From Mesaphorura yosii (Eukaryota; Arthropoda; Collembola; Poduromorpha; Tullbergiidae), in contig WIXG01000012.1 of the NCBI GenBank assembly GCA_009869945.1, positions 186,001 through 250,000 on the forward strand: a stretch of 64,000 bases of DNA, read 5' to 3'. A program made the position numbers and the translations under genes. This document shows, piece by piece, positions 26,847 to 50,173 of this stretch (its first letter is position 1; each line of letters starts with the position of its first letter). The notes beneath the pieces were generated by a model that worked only from the letters and a program-made list of their open reading frames with translations, did not search any database and was not told the DNA's origin.

Positions 26847-28416
26847 ATGACCGTGGACCGGAACACCGAACTTCGAGTGTTGAGCAGCACCGAAGAGATG
26901 AAGAGGGATCTTCACCGAGCCGAAGCACGCGAAGAATGTAGGCTACGGATGGTCACAAAAATCAAGATCATTTGGGCATTCATATCATGGCTGATATCCG
27001 CCGCTGATGTGACGGTCATCATCTACCTTTCGTACCTGCACTTCAGCCACAGTCAAGACATGCTTGCGTGGCTCATGCTGCTTCCGATTTTGCTCAATTT
27101 CATCGGCATCTTCACATTCCTCTCAAAGTAAGTGCAGCCAGTTGCAAATTCCCCGTTGCATGTTGACGAATTGCAGAGCTGCCAATTGCGAACTCACCGT
27201 GAATTGCCGAATTAATTTTTCAGTGAAGCAGAAAGAAAGGAGATGGAATCGCTGGGTTGTAGGTCCTGGAAGCATTTAATGGTCTTTCCCGTCATCGGCC
27301 CGACTGTCAGGTGAGAAAAAGTCTCAAATAATGCTGTTAATGAGAAGCTTGAACTTGACATAAAGGAGCCATTCGATTCTGCAGTTCGTTTAGACTCTTC
27401 ACATACGCCTTCGAAGAAGAAAATGCTGAGAGATTTGAGCGACTGGAATCACTCCTCATGAAAATGAAGCAGTACGAAGCTTTCTTTAGAGCAGCTCCCG
27501 AAGCATTCATACAAATCACATTTCGAATCGTGACCTGGACTAATTCAACTAAACTACACAGCGAAGGTATGAACCTTTTAACCTAATCATCTCTTAATTA
27601 GCAAGATTAATAAGATTCATTAATCTGTCATTACCAGATTATTGGACGTCAGTCTGCATCGCCCTCTGTATTTTCTCTCTTGCTGAATCCAACATCTACG
27701 CGTCCATTTTGCCGGCGTACTACCGCCTCTTCAACTACTCAGCGGAGAAAGACGCCTGGAAAGTTGACATGGTCGCCAATTCATGGCGAGTTGGACTCTT
27801 CGTGTTCAACTACATGTCTGTTGCTTCACGACTGTTTGCGGACGCCATTTTTCGTGCCACAGCCTGCTTTTACTTCGAAGGCGACCTGGAATTTGGGGAA
27901 GTGATCATAATCTCGTTCATTTTCCAGTTTGTGGGGCGGGCAATTTCCCATGCAATCTACCAAAACACGCTGATGAATTCAAGTTGGGGAAAAACATTGC
28001 ATAAGAAAGTACAGAGTCCCAAAGTACACGACAAAGAAGAAGCAGAGTCGGCAGTGAAACAGCCGGAAAAGAAAATGCGAGAATACATTCCCGTGCAGGA
28101 AGACATGACGGGCGTCTACGGAGCATTCACGTACTCCTGGCGGGGCATGTTCATGTCCTTCGATTTCCAAGACTGGAGCGATCAAATTGTATTCTTTTGG
28201 TTCTACGTCGAAAATGTCTTACTGCTTGGGTGCTCATTCCTTATCATCTACCTGATTGATTACGATCTGTCGAACAAGCTTGTGTACTACGTGTATGTTG
28301 GCGCGTCTTGTAACTGCATGTTCTGGGCGATCATCCTAAAGTTCGCTCTCATCCATTGCTGGAAAAAGTCAAAGGCGAGAAGAGCGCAAGAAGATGCGGA
28401 GAAGCACAAATATTAA
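26847..28416 (+). CDS. XK-related multi-pass membrane protein
   Basis: XK-related (XKR) proteins are plasma-membrane proteins; some (Xkr8/CED-8) scramble phospholipids during cell death. Four exons: 26847-27127, 27224-27310, 27394-27566 and 27638-28416, giving 439 residues. About seven to eight hydrophobic helices are visible: IIWAFISWLISAADVTVIIY, MLAWLMLLPILLNFIGIF, TSVCIALCIFSLAESNIY, GLFVFNYMSVASRLFADAIF, VIIISFIFQFVGRAISHAIY, IVFFWFYVENVLLLGCSF and LVYYVYVGASCNCMFWAI. The family signature is the block around YEAFFRAAPEAFIQITFRI, matching the XKR E.xxESxPQLxLQ region, and RLFADAIF. No clear caspase site (DxxD) is seen in the short basic tail KKSKARRAQEDAEKHKY. It is divergent from all XKRs I recall, so no subtype symbol is given. 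Confidence 0.82.
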
Positions 28417-29551
28417 AGTGACCGCTGCGCTGCGCATCTTGGATGGTCACCGCAATTGTTCAGCTATAAAAAGTACCTAAAGTAAAGGGTGGCCTATAAT
28501 TTTGTTATTCTTTCCTGTTACTCCTGTTATGTTCTTGTTATCACGTAGATGGTAGATTGTTAATTATTAACTATTAACTTGTAATGTCAAGTACGAGTTT
28601 TGACGATAGTCGGTAATAATGGTTAAATAGTTAATAGGAAGTACCAGCAAAGCATTGTACCTTACAATAACCATTGCACGCAACAATAAGCGTCATATAA
28701 GTATCAAAGTGCTTAATAATTCCGTTGTTGAAGTATGAAACACTTTGATAGTTATGGATTAGCAAGTATAGTAAACAATGAAGTTCTCAAAACGGTTAAT
28801 ACTCGACAATTAGCAATAATATAGAATTAAGACATTTCATAAGTAGCAATAAAATAAAATGGAACCTGTGGTTCTTCAATAAAATAAGAGTAATTGATGC
28901 ATGAGATGATGTCAGTTCTACCCATTGCAATTAATTGTCAGACTTCCAACTGCCCGAAGCCCGACGTAATTAATACTAGGAAATCGCATTCTAATGGCTT
29001 CTGATTCACTAAACTGGACTTCGGTCTTTGTTAAACGAACGCAATGAGCACGAAGCCACGGCGCTTGATTCGACACTTTGAATTGAAAGAGACCGACGTC
29101 AAGAGCAAAATCCAAATAGTCAACACAAAGGATCTTGAATTCGTGAACAAACCTGCATTCACAGTCTTTTGCCTTGGTCTGAAGCTGGAGCCGAGTTAAT
29201 CGAAGTTTATGGCAGCTAATTTCAGCTGAGGGCGTAATGTCAAGTTTTATTCAATTTTTCAGTTATTTTAGTGTAGTATTTTAAACGGATGCGTAGGATT
29301 AGTGTTATTTGCGGCCTTACACGGTCGGCCGGATACAACAGTGGCAACGCTGGGACGGCTGGGGAATTTTAGATTAGCTTGAGGACCTTTGTTTGGAGTG
29401 GGCGCTTATCAACTGATTCACAGGTATTTTAGAAGATTAAAGAGGAGCACATGGCCTGCCTGATGATGTAAATTGGTGCTTCTTCTGGTCAACCATTGTT
29501 GCTTTTTCCGTAGGTATTCTATTCCAAAGTGAAAACTCCTAGACTGCAACA
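28417..29551. other. Spacer XK-related gene/RAD50
   Basis: AT-rich, 1.1 kb, without a supported gene. AATAAA at 28848-28853 is a candidate poly(A) signal, which would give the XK-related gene a 430-base 3' UTR; a second AATAAA lies about 30 bases later. The RAD50 promoter should lie near 29.2-29.5 kb. Short TTAACTATTAA-type words recur near 28.56-28.64 kb. Confidence 0.4.
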
Positions 29552-32500
29552 ATGGCACAGGTAAAGAAGATGATGATCCAGGGCATTCGGAGTTTTGATC
29601 CTGATACCAACAATTGTCAAACAATCGAGTTTTACTCACCACTGACTCTCATTGTTGGGCAAAATGGATGTGGAAAAACTGTAAGCCAATCCCAGATACC
29701 CAAATCCTCAGAAGTTTAATGCCATTTCGTAATGATTTCTGATTTTAAAGACTATTATTGAGGCCTTGAAGTTTGCCATTACAAATGAGTACCCTCCTGG
29801 GACAATAAAAGGTAATATTATTCTCCATCCACGTTTGCGTTAAATATAATTTTGCGTTTTCCCTCTTTGAAAACATGATATCTTCTCTGTCCTTTAGGTG
29901 GATCCTTCATTCACGATCCAAAACTGAGCACTGGTTACGATGTTAGTACACCCAACCCATTGATTAATGCTTCACGCTAGTGGAATTGCTCATTTTCAAT
30001 TGAAGGTTCCTGCCATGGTCAAGCTTGAACTCAAAGACAGAAACGGAGACAAGATAGTATTGACTCGGAGACTGAAAGGGATACAGAAAGGCACAAAGGG
30101 GAACGTCACAACTTCCAGTGTTGAAGCGAGCCTCCGTCGAACTGATAAAACTACTGGTGCAGTAAAAGACATGAGCGGAAAATGTGCTGACGTGAAGGTT
30201 AGGAATTAGTGAGTGATATTCAAAAGAATGTGCATTCCAAAGGTTGTAAATTTGTGCAGGATGAAATGGCTCGCTTGATGGGTGTGTCGGAAGCTATTTT
30301 GAGCCATGTAATTTTATGTCATCAAGAAGACTCCTGTTGGCCCTTGGATGAAGGCAAAAAAGTCAAAGAAAGATTTGATGCAATTTTTAACACAACTATG
30401 TACATGAAAGCTTTGGAAAGACTCGTGAATAAGGACAAGGCAGTTGCTTCAGGTATATGCAAATGAAAAACTCCATAATATTCGTTCAATCAGTGAAGCT
30501 GAAATTAAGCTTTATCATCAAAAGCTCTGACATTTGTGTAGATATTCGTCTCTGGGACGAGAAATATAGTCACGGGAAAGTGATTCTTCGAGAAATGACT
30601 GACAAACAGAATCAAGCAGAAACTTTGAATGGAGAGATAAAATCGCTCGGTGCCACAATCGATAAATATAGGAAAGAGGCCGAAGAATTGGAAGAGAAAA
30701 TTAAAACATTGCAAGCGTTGGAACAAGATTATGAGAAAATAAGAGCCAAACTCGAATACCAAGACAGAGCAATCAAAGAGGGTGAAAAGTTCATAGAAGA
30801 GCAGACTGCCATCATTGGGCGAGTTAAAGATGGGAGCATTGAAGATCTTGGCCGTGCGATTGCCAACTTTGAGACAGGCAGAAATGATATTCAAAAAAGG
30901 TTGCGCTTGGTAAGTGCCTGAGTTGACCTTAAGTTGTAGAATTATTGGAATCTACTGAACTGTTTATGGCATTACAGCTTGATGGAGAAGAACGAACTAA
31001 AGCGAATGAACTGGACAGCCTCACTAAGCAGCGGGAGCGCATAAATGAGGAGCGGGGCATGCTAACGCAGGCAGAGAAGAGCAACGAGGAAGCAAAGTCC
31101 AAAGCGAAGGCATTGGCTAACAAAGTTGTCGGAATTATGCGTGTCATGAAGGAGAACTCGCAAGAAACTTCATTCACAACAACAGCAAATGAATTCTTGG
31201 ACACTTTCGAGGACAGCGGTTCTTCGGGAGAGCACGTGAAGCCAGATGTGGTGGTCAAAGCGATTATAAGTGCTATCAAAACTAAGCAAACAGAAGAGCG
31301 GAAGCTCGAGGAAGAATTCCTGGGCAGAGAGAAGGAATTACAGAAGAAAGTTGATAAGCTGAGGTATAAAAGGCATTCATGGGAATGTCAACGTATGTAG
31401 CCTTTTAACTGAAGCAATGAATATTCTACAGAGAATCCATTGCGTCTACTGAAACGGAAATTGGAATGAAGCGGAAGGACGTCGATGCCAACAACCAAAC
31501 TTTGAACGAATTGCGTTCCAAGCTCCGTTCTATTGAAGGGTCAGGAGATACTCTTGTGATGCTGGAAGACGACATAGAGCAAAATGAAGCAAAAATTAAA
31601 CAGATCACCTCCTCAAGAGCTATTGAAAAGAGCGAAGAAGAAATTCAAAAATTGCAGAAAGAATTGAAAGCGCTACAGCAAAGGCGTGAAGTGGTTAAGC
31701 GTGAATTTGATCTGTTGAGAGCGGACAAGAATATCGCAGATAAAATTCAATTACTTAGCAAACAAAAATTGGATAAGCAAAATGGGCGCAAGGAAATGTA
31801 AGGAATATGGCAAATCTTAGAACTGTGCTCCATCTAAGTTTTGTGATTTATGTTGCAGATTGTATCGATCTGGGAATCAAATTCGTGAAGTGTTGTTAAA
31901 CATTCCAGAGGATGACCTAAGTGCAGCGTTGGATACGAAAATTAGAACTCTGGTAAGATTTTAGCACACGTGTTTCCAGTTTTTGGCTCGAGGCGGATTC
32001 GGATTGTATTTTGATTTGCTCGTTAAATCGGCAGAATCGTGAAATCATTGAGAAAGAAAGACAACAGAAAGCAAAGATGCAAGAGTTGTTATCAAAGGAG
32101 GCTGAAAAGAAACACGTCCTAGAAAGTGCATGCAAGAAAGAAGCGCAATTAGAAGGTAGTGTTGTTGCCTGAAAACCTACTGTTCGCCGTTTACTAAAAT
32201 ATGTTATGTTCACACAGACTGGAGGGATAAAGCAGCCGAGCTTCTGGAAGGAGGTGCATTTGATGAAATGTACCAAGACTGCACAAGTAAACTGGCTGAA
32301 GCCCAACGAGAAAACTATTTCAATGAGGCGGCCCAATTCTTGTTCGATAAATATGTGACAAAATTGAAATCGAAGTATGTACTTCAATTGTTCGATTTGT
32401 TCTTTGTTCATTGACCTCCTTGTCATTTCTGTAATTCTGCTTCCATATGCCACTTCCAACAGAAACTGTTGCCCACTCTGTAAGCGAGACTTCAAAACCA

Positions 32501-34974
32501 AAAAGGAGAGCTCAGAGTTGATTCAAAACGTAAGCAGATTTTAAATATTTATCCAGTAATTAATTAGTCATAGTCATATAATGTATATTGCAATTTTTGC
32601 TTACGGTAGATCAAAGAGGAAGCCCGAAAGCTGAAAGATGGCCAACCGGAAGGAAAAGTGAAGGCCGAGAGGCTGGAGCAACAAAATAAAGCCTTGTCTG
32701 AATTTAAGCCAATTTGGGACGATATGAAGACCCTTGAGGACGACGAAATTCCGGAACTGCAACGGCGCAAGAGCAGCTTGGAGTCTGCCATCATTAATCT
32801 GGGTGAAGAAAATCAAGACTTGTTAGCTACGCTTGAGGTCTTGAAAACTGATTTGGCAGTCGCAAATAGTTTGAAGCGGGACGCTGTCCTACACGATCAG
32901 CTTGCAAAAGATACACAGAAGCTTGATGTTGATATCAAGCGTTGCGAGCGCGAGAGAAGTCCTGAAGTGAAAGGTAGAACTTAATCATGCATAAATTTTT
33001 TGATTTCGAAAAGCACGTACACGCATTAATGCATTCTCTAACTCAGATTGCACCATGACTCTGGGGGAGGCGGAAGCGGAAATGGAAGAAATTGAGAGAA
33101 GCATTGTAACAAAACAAAATGAAAAGGAAGACAAGGAAAACTTAAAATCTAAGAAGGAAAAAGAACTTGCGAAAGCAACAACGGAAAAGAATGAAGCTGT
33201 TCAGCAAAAGTTGGAACTTCAGTCTGCAATGCAAAACCTCGATGGCCTTGAGTCTGAGAAACGGAAATTAGAAAAATTGAACAAAGAACTTTTGGCGACT
33301 GTGGAAGAACTCCAGAAAAAACTTCCTTCAGCAAGATCCGAAATCAGCAAAATGCAGAACGCAAAAGACGAGGCGAGACGAGAGCATGACCTCAGAATTT
33401 ATGGAATACGAAAGGAAGCGACGGAACTGGACAAGCATAAGGATACAATGAACGTCCTCAAGAAGCAACTTGAGAACTTTGAGGATCAAAAACGTTCGTT
33501 TGAGGCCAAGCACAAACAATTTGCACAATTTGGTAGTAGGTTAAATGATTGCGAAAGTGCATTGAAGGAAATTAGGAAAGAAATTGAAAAATCGAAGGTC
33601 GAGTTGGCAACTTCAGAGGTATACACCACAATGTCCCTCCAATTTGTTGTACCTAATTACATTTTCGCCCGTAGACAAATCTGCAAGCGTTAAATATCAG
33701 TGTTCAGATTAAGAAAAAGGAGGTGGAACTGGAAGCTGATCGAAAAGAGAAGAAGGCTTGCGAGGAGGCCATCACTGCCAGTCGAAGTCGAGGTGCGACC
33801 CATGAGAAGAGAATCCTGTTGGACAAACACGGTACACTCCAAAGACAGAGGAACAAGTCAATAGGACAGATGGAAGAGAAACAGTCAACCATTGCCCAGA
33901 TAAGGGCAGAATTGATCGCAAAAGATAAACCTTACCTGAATGCCGAAGTTCAATTCAAAGAAGCTCTTGTGGTATGCTCGCTTATAGCTTGCTTTCAGAT
34001 AAGATGTCCTGTTGATTAAGTTGAGATGTAGACATTTGCTTTACTTGCAGAGGAAAGTTGTTTACGAAAAAGTCCGGAAGGACATGCGGATTTACAGAAC
34101 CGCTTTGGAGCACGCGGTCTTAACTTTCCATCACAAGAAAATGGAAACGATTAACAAGTACTTGAAATGCTTCTGGAAGAAAGTGTACAGAGGAAACGAC
34201 GTAGACTACATTCAAAGTAAGATACACGTGAACGTGAAGGCGTGAAGAAGTTCGTGATAGTGTTATGTTATGTCGATTGTTTTTGTTTGACTTCAGTTAA
34301 AACCGACAATGAAGACGCGTCGAAGGCCAGCGACTTTGTTAAGATTGATTTCGCCAAGAACAAGCGAAGGACTTACAACTACAGGTGCGTCAATGATTAG
34401 TTCTAATGGTTAAACAAAAAGTTTACGGCTGTGATTTTGATGGTCTATGTCCAGGGTTGTAATGATTCGTCGAGGAGTGGAACAGGATATGAGAGGTCAT
34501 TGTAGCGCTGGACAAAAGATCCTAGCATCAATTCTCATAAGACTGGCCCTAGCGCAGACATTTAGTTGCCGGTGCGGTCTGATAACGTTGGACGAACCGA
34601 CGACCAATCTGGACAAGGCGAATATTGATTCATTGGCTGAAACTTTGTCTGAGTAAGCCTTACAAACTGGATTTAATATTGGAAAAGATTTTTCGCACAA
34701 TGCATACGTGGCGTCTGCTTTTAGTTTGGCTTTGGATATGAGAGACATGAAAACCTATCAACTAGTGGTCATAACCCACGACCAAGACTTTGTAGACAAG
34801 CTGCTGCGTGTGGATCCTGTCGACTACTATTTCAAAGTCTCGCGAAACCAAAAGTAAGTCTGCCTCCTGAAACCTAAATTATGCTAATTGCTACACTTGT
34901 GGTCTAAACTTCATGCTCGTATTTTCCTTTGCAGTGGTCATTCCAAGATTGATAGAATGTCCAAGCCATCGTGA
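29552..34974 (+). CDS. RAD50: DNA repair ATPase RAD50
   Basis: RAD50 is the SMC-like ATPase of the MRE11-RAD50-NBS1 complex, which binds and tethers DNA double-strand breaks. Twenty exons: 29552-29680, 29751-29811, 29898-29941, 30006-30197, 30260-30452, 30542-30909, 30978-31363, 31432-31797, 31859-31952, 32035-32155, 32218-32374, 32463-32529, 32610-32973, 33047-33618, 33675-33971, 34051-34216, 34297-34384, 34455-34652, 34725-34853 and 34935-34974, giving 1343 residues (human 1312). Walker A is GQNGCGKT (36-43). The Q-loop block is [16 protein letters not shown]. Long coiled coils flank the zinc hook CPLC (707-710). The ABC signature is HCSAGQK (about 1238-1243), Walker B and D-loop [12 protein letters not shown], and the switch His is in [15 protein letters not shown] signals lie at 35138 and 35159. 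Confidence 0.98.
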
Positions 34975-35768
34975 TCAGCTTACTAGTTGTCACTTCTCGC
35001 GTGTGTGGCCTTGCATTTTGTACGTTTACTTTCAAGTATTTTGGGCACTTCGGAACCTTGTATGCTCGTGCTCCATCGTGCCTTAATTACAATTAATTCC
35101 TATTGTGTTCAATCACGGGTACCAGTGTCGTGAATGAAATAAATTGTCGCCAATACAGAATAAATTAATTTGTAACAATTCCAGTTTCGTCATTTACTAA
35201 ATCATGTTCCTATTTAAAATCAAAACATTCACGTGATTGACAGTTGCATAAAATTATAAACTATTGTAGAAATTTTGACATCGATGGGCTGCATCGATTC
35301 TTCAATATGCACAATTAAAATTCATTCCACTTCACAAGATTTCTCTAACACAAGACACAAGCATGCAAGTTAAAGGTAAAAATTGATTCGGACAGACGTG
35401 ATCGATCAGCTTAACAATAGTTGGGTTAAAATAGAATAAATAAAACGACGTTTCCCTCAAAACTATTATCAAATACAAATTAATAGTATAAAATATGGAA
35501 ATCACTTAAAATGTGTACAGCTCAATGATATAACCTCAGTTCAGGCAGGCCGGTTTTTAAAATTCATAGCAAAGCATAACTTAAAAATCCTCTAAAAATA
35601 ATTTAAGTTCCCCAGCTGCAAATGTGTAAAAAAAAACTTGGCAAATGAAAAACTCTGTGGTTTGTAAAATTTGACATCATCTTAGAATCTAAAGACGGTA
35701 AAAACTTCAAATTCTCCCGTTCTTCGGTGCGTCGTGGTACAAATTCGGCACCCTGCCTAATAGATTTC
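34975..35768. other. Convergent 3' spacer RAD50/SCRIB
   Basis: AATAAA at 35138-35143 and 35159-35164 are good poly(A) signals for RAD50. The remainder is AT-rich and should hold the SCRIB 3' UTR on the minus strand; I see no strong AATAAA for SCRIB. No gene is supported. Confidence 0.45.
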
Positions 35769-47208
<11,440 letters not shown>

Positions 47209-50173
47209 TCCAATTCCTTTTGAGCTCCACTTCTTCATGTCATTTAAGCATCCAAATTACCAACTGACGCACCGTCGCGGGGAAATACTAAAAATGCTGA
47301 CTTGATGTTGATCATCCTATTAGTATGATTTTGTCTTCTGAGTGAGCAATTATAAAATACTGGAGACTTGTTTTCGAATCGTTGAATCGCAACCTGCAAA
47401 TTCAAAGTCAGCCGTGCGTTAATAAGTGACTGAGCACTATTACGCTAATTCAATTACGGAAGTTCACTTACCAGCACTTTACGATTGGGTCGTGACTTCG
47501 TAATCAGATTTGCATTCACACTCTTGATAAGACTGTAGTAGACGTTAATCTCCGGCGATACCAAAAATGTAAATGCACGATTTGTACCGTAGTTGTAAAT
47601 AGTCGTAGTTTGGTCGGTGCAATTAGCAGTAATTCAATTCACAGGCTATTCTGACTGGCACTGACTAAAACAACTTAATTCAGGGTTCACAGCACGAGAC
47701 GATGCACGACAGCAATTACAGGAAGGAAGTCCGCCAGTGCAGGCTCGCTACTGACAAGTAACTGGTTGAGGGCACTAACTACAATAAATCACATACTAAA
47801 ACAGTAAAACACGACCCAAGGTATTCGAATAATGTGTTTAGCGTGTAGTTTACTCACCGAAGCAAATGAATCAATGAAATGACACTGACACTCCTCTTGA
47901 TAAAACGCTACACGAATAACTCGATGTCGATATCCTATTTTATCATATCTTTAACGCACGGTGGTACTGTTACGGTGTTGGGCTGCTGCTCTTTGGAAAT
48001 ATGTGTTAACATTCAGTCATCGTCGTTATTTGGGTAGCTGCTACGAGTGTGACTGTGACTGCCGCTGTGGCGGTGACTGACTGTGATGAGGTGCTGATGG
48101 ATCTAGTTCAGCAATTTAGCATTCAGCACGGAGCAGAGCACGGAGTCACAGAAGAGTAATCCCGATCCCAATTCCCATCACATTATTATCATAATAAATG
48201 CAATATAAATACTAGCAAGGCAATAGCAATAGCAAGACATCCTAAACTTATGCGGTGGTACTCTTCGTTGCTGTGGCTGTACCTCATCTTGCCGTGGAGG
48301 GAAAGGGTTATGTGCAAAGTACGATTGTACTATTGCAGAGAGCCAGAGCCAGAGTCAAGCTTCTGTGAACAAAAAACTGAAATTCCATTCGTATCACATC
48401 ATTTTAAGCATTGATTATAGCATAGCCAAGCCAGAGTTAGAGTCAGAGCCGTCACTCCAACTCCAAGCTTCAGCTTAGCGTGTCCGTGGCTAAGAATAGG
48501 CGAAAGAAACAGCTAGCACAGGTAACGTGCACAGGTTCACCGAACCAACGAGTACATCACTGAGATTTTAATTTAGTGTTAGCGGAGCATGCACTGGGGA
48601 TGGGCAAGACAAGGCACAACAGTCAACAGTCAACAATGAGATGATACCAATACAATACACAATGTAACAATGGTAAACAACGAAGCACTATTACTGGGTT
48701 CAGTTGTTCCCAAGAAAGGCGTAACTTTACGACAGTTCTTCCGCTTAACCGAAACACGAGCAAGGGGATGGTGAGATTGGAGATCGGGATTTGGCTTGGA
48801 ATTCAATTGTCTGATGTATGACCCGTACGGAGTCGGAGTTAAACGTGCACGCAATGATGAATCGTGCGAATTGCATTGCGATTATACCAGTAACGGTAGG
48901 TTTATTGTCCCAACCGCTGCGACTGCGCCGGTACAATTACTCGTCAATCACATTTGCCACGGTTTGGCTTCGTCGTGAGGTGTGTGGTTTCTCGCCTGTC
49001 TCACGTCACGGAAGGCTTGGGTAGGATTCCCAGATTCGCGTTTGGCTGAGCATTGCATAAGATTTCGAAAATTGGAACCATCTTCAACTTTGATGAATGG
49101 CCGCCAGCATCTAGCTGGCTAGCTGAAACAAGTCAGTAACCACGGTCGTCAAGCGATGCCCGGTGTCTTGCAAAATTGGGAATGCTGCACTGTCTACTAA
49201 TGCTTAATCATTCAATGTTTACATTCATTATACAGTTGCATCTCTCCTGACGGGTCCGCGAAAGGTTTCTAATCAAATACTTCCGGGTAGAAGTAGCGAA
49301 TCTGTTAAAGATGACCCAAAATCAAAAGTTACTAGAATTCTAGGCAAGACAGTCGACCGCTTCACACGTTGGCCGGTGGCGTGGCGTGGACAGAAGACAC
49401 AATTCATTGACATCGGCATCGGATTTCATTCATTTGAGTGTCGGACACTTGGACAAATGTATTTAAGTCACCTCCAGTTAGCATCGATCTGAAAAGGTAA
49501 GACTAACCAGAACTAGTTGATAATTCTGATACATTGAAAGGGAAAGCACTAAGCACCAAACCAAGATCCCTCGCCGTCGCTCCGTGCGATGCAAGTACGA
49601 ATTTCTGAATGTGAGGGTCATCATGTGTTCATGCAGTGCGAGAGCGATGGGCTGACGGTGGAGCACCTCGTGTGCGAATCCTCTCGCTCGTACTCACAGA
49701 CCGAACACGAGCCCACGAGCACGAGATTCGGCCTCTGGATTTACGTGCATGAAAATTGCAAATTTAAACTCAGACAGGTTTCACGTCCACACTTCCTTAT
49801 GCCCTATTCACATTAGAGACGTGAGTGAGGGTAGATTAGTTAATTGCATCTAGTTCATTTACGGCTAGCGTGATGGCATCTGTCAAATTCTAAGAATCTT
49901 AGTGTGAAACACACCCATCGTAGTTATCTGTATTCACTTCGGTGACTTCAGCTGCTCAGAGAAGAAACTCCATAAGGTAATATAATAGATAAGTGATAAG
50001 ATAATTTGTCAACAATCAGACTAGTCTAATGTTAGCTCGCGGGTATGCGGTAACCTCTTTGGCACCGGGACTGGAACCTCCGGGGTGTCCAATTGTACCA
50101 GTGACCTATATTTGATCCTGCAATTACACAACACCAAACCGAAACCGACTAATTGATTTGATTGGTTTTACAG
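47209..50173. other. Divergent spacer SCRIB/DLAT with spliced leaders
   Basis: Nearly 3 kb without a supported coding gene. On the minus strand SCRIB has signs of a multi-exon leader: an acceptor at about 47395 (TTTGCAG), a GTAAGT donor at about 47471 and a GTGAGT donor at about 47857. On the + strand the DLAT ATG directly follows an acceptor (CAG at 50171-50173), so a non-coding DLAT exon lies upstream. Short AGCCAGAG/AGTCAGAGC words recur near 48.34 and 48.43 kb. Open frames here look like chance. Confidence 0.45.

Noticed and set aside
49589-49816. 75-codon + frame upstream of DLAT
   Set aside because: No domain, lies in the probable DLAT leader region, and no coding bias could be argued.
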